From contig CAZVEE010000008.1 in NCBI GenBank assembly GCA_964625525.1, positions 1 through 64,000 on the forward strand: a stretch of DNA of 64,000 bases, given 5' to 3'. Source of the stretch: CAZVEE01 sp964625525. Lineage in GTDB: Bacteria > Pseudomonadota > Alphaproteobacteria > JAJFIK01. The number at the start of each line of letters is the position of its first letter. Position 1 is the stretch's first letter. The notes beneath the pieces were generated by a model. It searched no databases. It saw nothing but the letters and a program-made list of their open reading frames with translations, and was not told the origin of the DNA. Positions 61,591 through 64,000 of the stretch are shown one piece after another. The translations under genes and the position numbers were made by a program.

Positions 61591-64000
61591 TTAGGGCTGC
61601 TCGTAGAGAGGCGTGTCGATCAACGGCGCGAAGAACAAGCCGTTCAAGAACAGCTTGCTGGTGCCAAAGAAGGTACCTCTAAAATTCAGGTTGTCGGCGT
61701 ACAAAACCACCGTGCCGCTGCCCACCCGTTCGGCCACGGCCATGGGCGTGTTCGCGATCTCGGCCTGCCGGCGCGCCGACGCGTAACCGGATAGCAGTGG
61801 CTCGTCGGTATACCGCGCCACGGTCGCAACGGGATTGTACGGCGGCGTCAGCACCTCCTCCTGGCGGCGCATGGTGGCCAGAAAGCGGTCTTCGTAGCCG
61901 AAACCCAGCGGATGCGAGGGATCCAGGTCGCTGGCGAAGATCGTGCCGCCGATAATGTGCTCGGCACTGCGCAATTGCAGCTCCGCGTAGTCATACCGTT
62001 GCGGCGCGGCCGGGGGCTCCGAGGGGTCCGGAGTGGCCGTCGGTGCCTCGTCAGCGGTCATCAGAAGGGTGTTTTGTGCCCAGATCGCCGCGTCGCCGGA
62101 GGCCATCACCGTGCCGCCTTCCTCGCGAATCCACTGGTGCAGGCGTTCGAGCACCGGCTCGCTAAAGCGCGGCGTCCCGCCTGACAAGATGATGTGCGTG
62201 TAGCGCGACCAGTCGGCGCGGGCGAGGGCGGACGGCCGGGCCATGGTCACCGGCATTTGCATGCGGTGATCGAGCAAGTGCCACGCCTCGCCCGTGTCAT
62301 AGAAGTTGAGCCCTTCGCCGAACAGCAGCAGAACTGATGGGGCGGCCACGGGCCGGAAGGAGCGCGCGGCGCCCAGATCGCGGCCGGCATCGGGTGTTAA
62401 GCCACTGGTGACCCCGTACACTTCGACGCCGTCTTCCGCCGTAATGGTGGCCATCACCGCGGCGATCTCGGCGGGTGCGACCGTCTGGCCCGTTTGAGGA
62501 ACGAAAATGGCGCCACGACCGAACGGGCGGGCGCCGGCATTGGCCGTCTCGACCCGCGTCGGTTCAAAAGCCACGCGTGCGAGGATTCCCGCCTCTAGCA
62601 CCCGCGCGAGCGCCCGCGGGGCATAATAGCCGCTCCAATCGAAGACATAGCCATAGGGCGCACTGCGCGGCGCGGCGAAGACCGGCCAGTCCGCTTCGGC
62701 CTCTGCACCGAGCAAGGTCGTCTGATAGCTGGGCCGTCCCAGGCCCGCATAGGTGAGGCCATAGGCCAGCGGCATGGTCCAACCAGACACGTCATAGAAG
62801 ACCGCTTCTTCGAATTCTGTGACGCTTTCGAAGATGCCGCGAATCATCACGTGCTGGGGTTGGTCTACCGGCACCACATAGGCGCTGTCGGCGGAGAAGC
62901 GCTGCTCACCCACCCGCAGGTCGCGCGCAAGCCGGTGCACGCGAATGTCATGACCGCGCAGCATCTCCACGAAATGGGCGGCCCGGGCATGATCGGCCCC
63001 GGCGGAGAACACCCAGGCGCGCACCGGTGCCGTGCCAGCGCTGCTCACGGCGTCTTGAAAGAAGCTGCGTTGGTAAGCCAGCAGCCCCTCGCGATTGGCC
63101 AGCGCCCCTTCCACCGACGAGAGGGTGGTGCGGAAATGGCGATGGATATTCTGCGCATAGGTGCGTTCGCCGCTGCGGGTTTCGATACGCCCGCCGCGCG
63201 CGGCACCGGCCTCGTACAGGAATCCAATGGACCCGTTGACTTGAGGATAGGTGGAGCCTTTCCCGATGTAGAAATTGTCGAACAGTTCTTCAGAGAAGTA
63301 GAGCGTGCCGTCCTCGTCCAGTTCCCGGGCGTGATAAGCGGCAATGCGGCCCGCCAGCACGCGCGCTTCGTCCGGAATCAGAGGATTGAGCCGGGTGGGC
63401 GTGCCCGGGTGGAAGTAGTACGTCGCCTCGCTGCCCATCTCATGATAGTCGTTCGTGACATTGGGCTTCCATTTGTGCCACTGGCTGATCCAGGCGGTGG
63501 ACTCAGGTTGCGTCAGCAGCAGCCACTGGCGATTGAGATCGAACCAATAATGGTTTGTGCGCGCCTCAATCCAGAGATCGTGCTGTATGTGGAAGGGATC
63601 GGTCACCGGCACGGTGCCACCAAAGCGGTCCACATGGTCGATGCGCCGAACATTCCCATCCGGATTGAAAACGGCGGTGAACAGAATGACGCTGTTTCGC
63701 AGTTGCGCTTCGACGGCATCACTTTGCGCGGCGGCGTAGTGGTAGAGCGCCGGGATCGCGGCATCCATGGCGCTCGATTCCGCGCCGTGGACGCCATAAT
63801 TGATCCAGAGCACCAAAGGGGCATCCGCGTCCGCTTCCGGGGCGTCGGCAGCCCCGCTCAGGCGCGCCAGATGAGCGGCGCGAATCTCGTCCAGGCGGGC
63901 GTGATTCTCGGGGCTCGTCACGACGAAGAACTGGATGGGCCGGCCTTCATGGCTGGTGCCGATGGTCTCCACGGTGACGCGGTCGCTGGCGGCGGCGAGC
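61591..64000 (-). CDS. M14-family zinc metallopeptidase, 5' end outside the window
   Basis: The frame is open to the window edge (reading upstream gives ASDRVTV before ETIGTSHEGRP), so the N-terminus, including a probable signal peptide, is missing. Zinc-binding HGAESS (H-x-x-E type) occurs in NYGVHGAESSAMDAAIPALY, then FNPDGNVRR, DLNRQWLLL and NDYHEMGSEATYYF, where the His fits the third zinc ligand. A long C-terminal region of about 500 residues carries a beta-rich, class I amidotransferase-like part (LLLFGEGLNFYDTGE, ILSGGTPRF). It is a large exopeptidase, probably secreted. Confidence 0.85.
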   Translation of the reverse strand, partial: LAAASDRVTVETIGTSHEGRPIQFFVVTSPENHARLDEIRAAHLARLSGAADAPEADADAPLVLWINYGVHGAESSAMDAAIPALYHYAAAQSDAVEAQLRNSVILFTAVFNPDGNVRRIDHVDRFGGTVPVTDPFHIQHDLWIEARTNHYWFDLNRQWLLLTQPESTAWISQWHKWKPNVTNDYHEMGSEATYYFHPGTPTRLNPLIPDEARVLAGRIAAYHARELDEDGTLYFSEELFDNFYIGKGSTYPQVNGSIGFLYEAGAARGGRIETRSGERTYAQNIHRHFRTTLSSVEGALANREGLLAYQRSFFQDAVSSAGTAPVRAWVFSAGADHARAAHFVEMLRGHDIRVHRLARDLRVGEQRFSADSAYVVPVDQPQHVMIRGIFESVTEFEEAVFYDVSGWTMPLAYGLTYAGLGRPSYQTTLLGAEAEADWPVFAAPRSAPYGYVFDWSGYYAPRALARVLEAGILARVAFEPTRVETANAGARPFGRGAIFVPQTGQTVAPAEIAAVMATITAEDGVEVYGVTSGLTPDAGRDLGAARSFRPVAAPSVLLLFGEGLNFYDTGEAWHLLDHRMQMPVTMARPSALARADWSRYTHIILSGGTPRFSEPVLERLHQWIREEGGTVMASGDAAIWAQNTLLMTADEAPTATPDPSEPPAAPQRYDYAELQLRSAEHIIGGTIFASDLDPSHPLGFGYEDRFLATMRRQEEVLTPPYNPVATVARYTDEPLLSGYASARRQAEIANTPMAVAERVGSGTVVLYADNLNFRGTFFGTSKLFLNGLFFAPLIDTPLYEQP

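Noticed and set aside
1..64000. Integrated phage or transposon
   Set aside because: No integrase, transposase, terminal repeats or tRNA-flanked junctions were found. The islands look like chromosomal accessory loci.

Overview
The window is a gene-dense, GC-rich stretch of a Gram-negative bacterial chromosome. Long antisense reading frames run opposite most genes, as expected at high GC. Gene content points to an alphaproteobacterium: a small CHCC zinc-finger protein like mitochondrial NDUFS6, a split-type proton-translocating transhydrogenase, a sigma-54 type promoter, and many secreted and outer-membrane proteins. This assignment is inference from gene families, not from a marker gene. I found no rRNA, tRNA, insertion sequence, prophage or CRISPR array.

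Layout. 1-7.3 kb: two tandem paralogous membrane proteins, a Sel1/peptidoglycan-binding-like secreted protein, a secreted beta-helix protein and a membrane-anchored Clp-fold serine protease, all on the plus strand. 7.4-8.8 kb: a cysteine-cluster protein, then a small secreted protein behind a near-ideal -24/-12 promoter with two upstream palindromes and a strong terminator. 8.8-29.9 kb: mostly housekeeping and metabolic genes. These are an ABC exporter, an acyltransferase, threonine ammonia-lyase, a CDP-alcohol phosphatidyltransferase, glycine oxidase (thiO), a Ca/Na antiporter, an acyl-CoA dehydrogenase, a 5'-truncated cadherin/carbohydrate-binding remnant, an enolase-superfamily protein lacking key catalytic residues, a class III CoA-transferase, RecQ, a Nudix hydrolase, an SDR, an AbrB-type membrane protein, NAD kinase, glycerol kinase and a TetR regulator.

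30-44.5 kb is the first accessory island. A two-partner secretion transporter is followed by a 2052-residue TpsA-type adhesin and a CHAT-protease/TPR lipoprotein whose start overlaps the end of the adhesin gene. A convergent CHASE2-adenylate cyclase follows, and divergent from it lies a FecR-like secreted protein. Secretion, protease and cyclic-nucleotide signalling are thus packed together. A foldable RNA segment lies upstream of the transporter gene.

44.6-52.9 kb holds an RND efflux pair, the CHCC zinc-finger protein, a Sel1 lipoprotein, pntAB-pntB without pntAA, a DoxX-like membrane protein and a PAN-domain secreted protein.

53.2-60.7 kb is the second and most interesting island. It has the parts list of a Fap (functional amyloid in Pseudomonas) system: a coiled-coil plus beta-barrel outer-membrane protein (FapF-like), a C39-type cysteine peptidase lipoprotein (FapD-like), a large secreted protein with six QQNNG-type repeats separated by long linkers (FapC-like), a smaller secreted protein with one related repeat, and another small secreted protein. 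A chrA chromate-transporter gene sits inside it. About 0.9 kb of non-coding DNA lies upstream of the repeat-protein gene. The window ends inside an M14 metallopeptidase gene.
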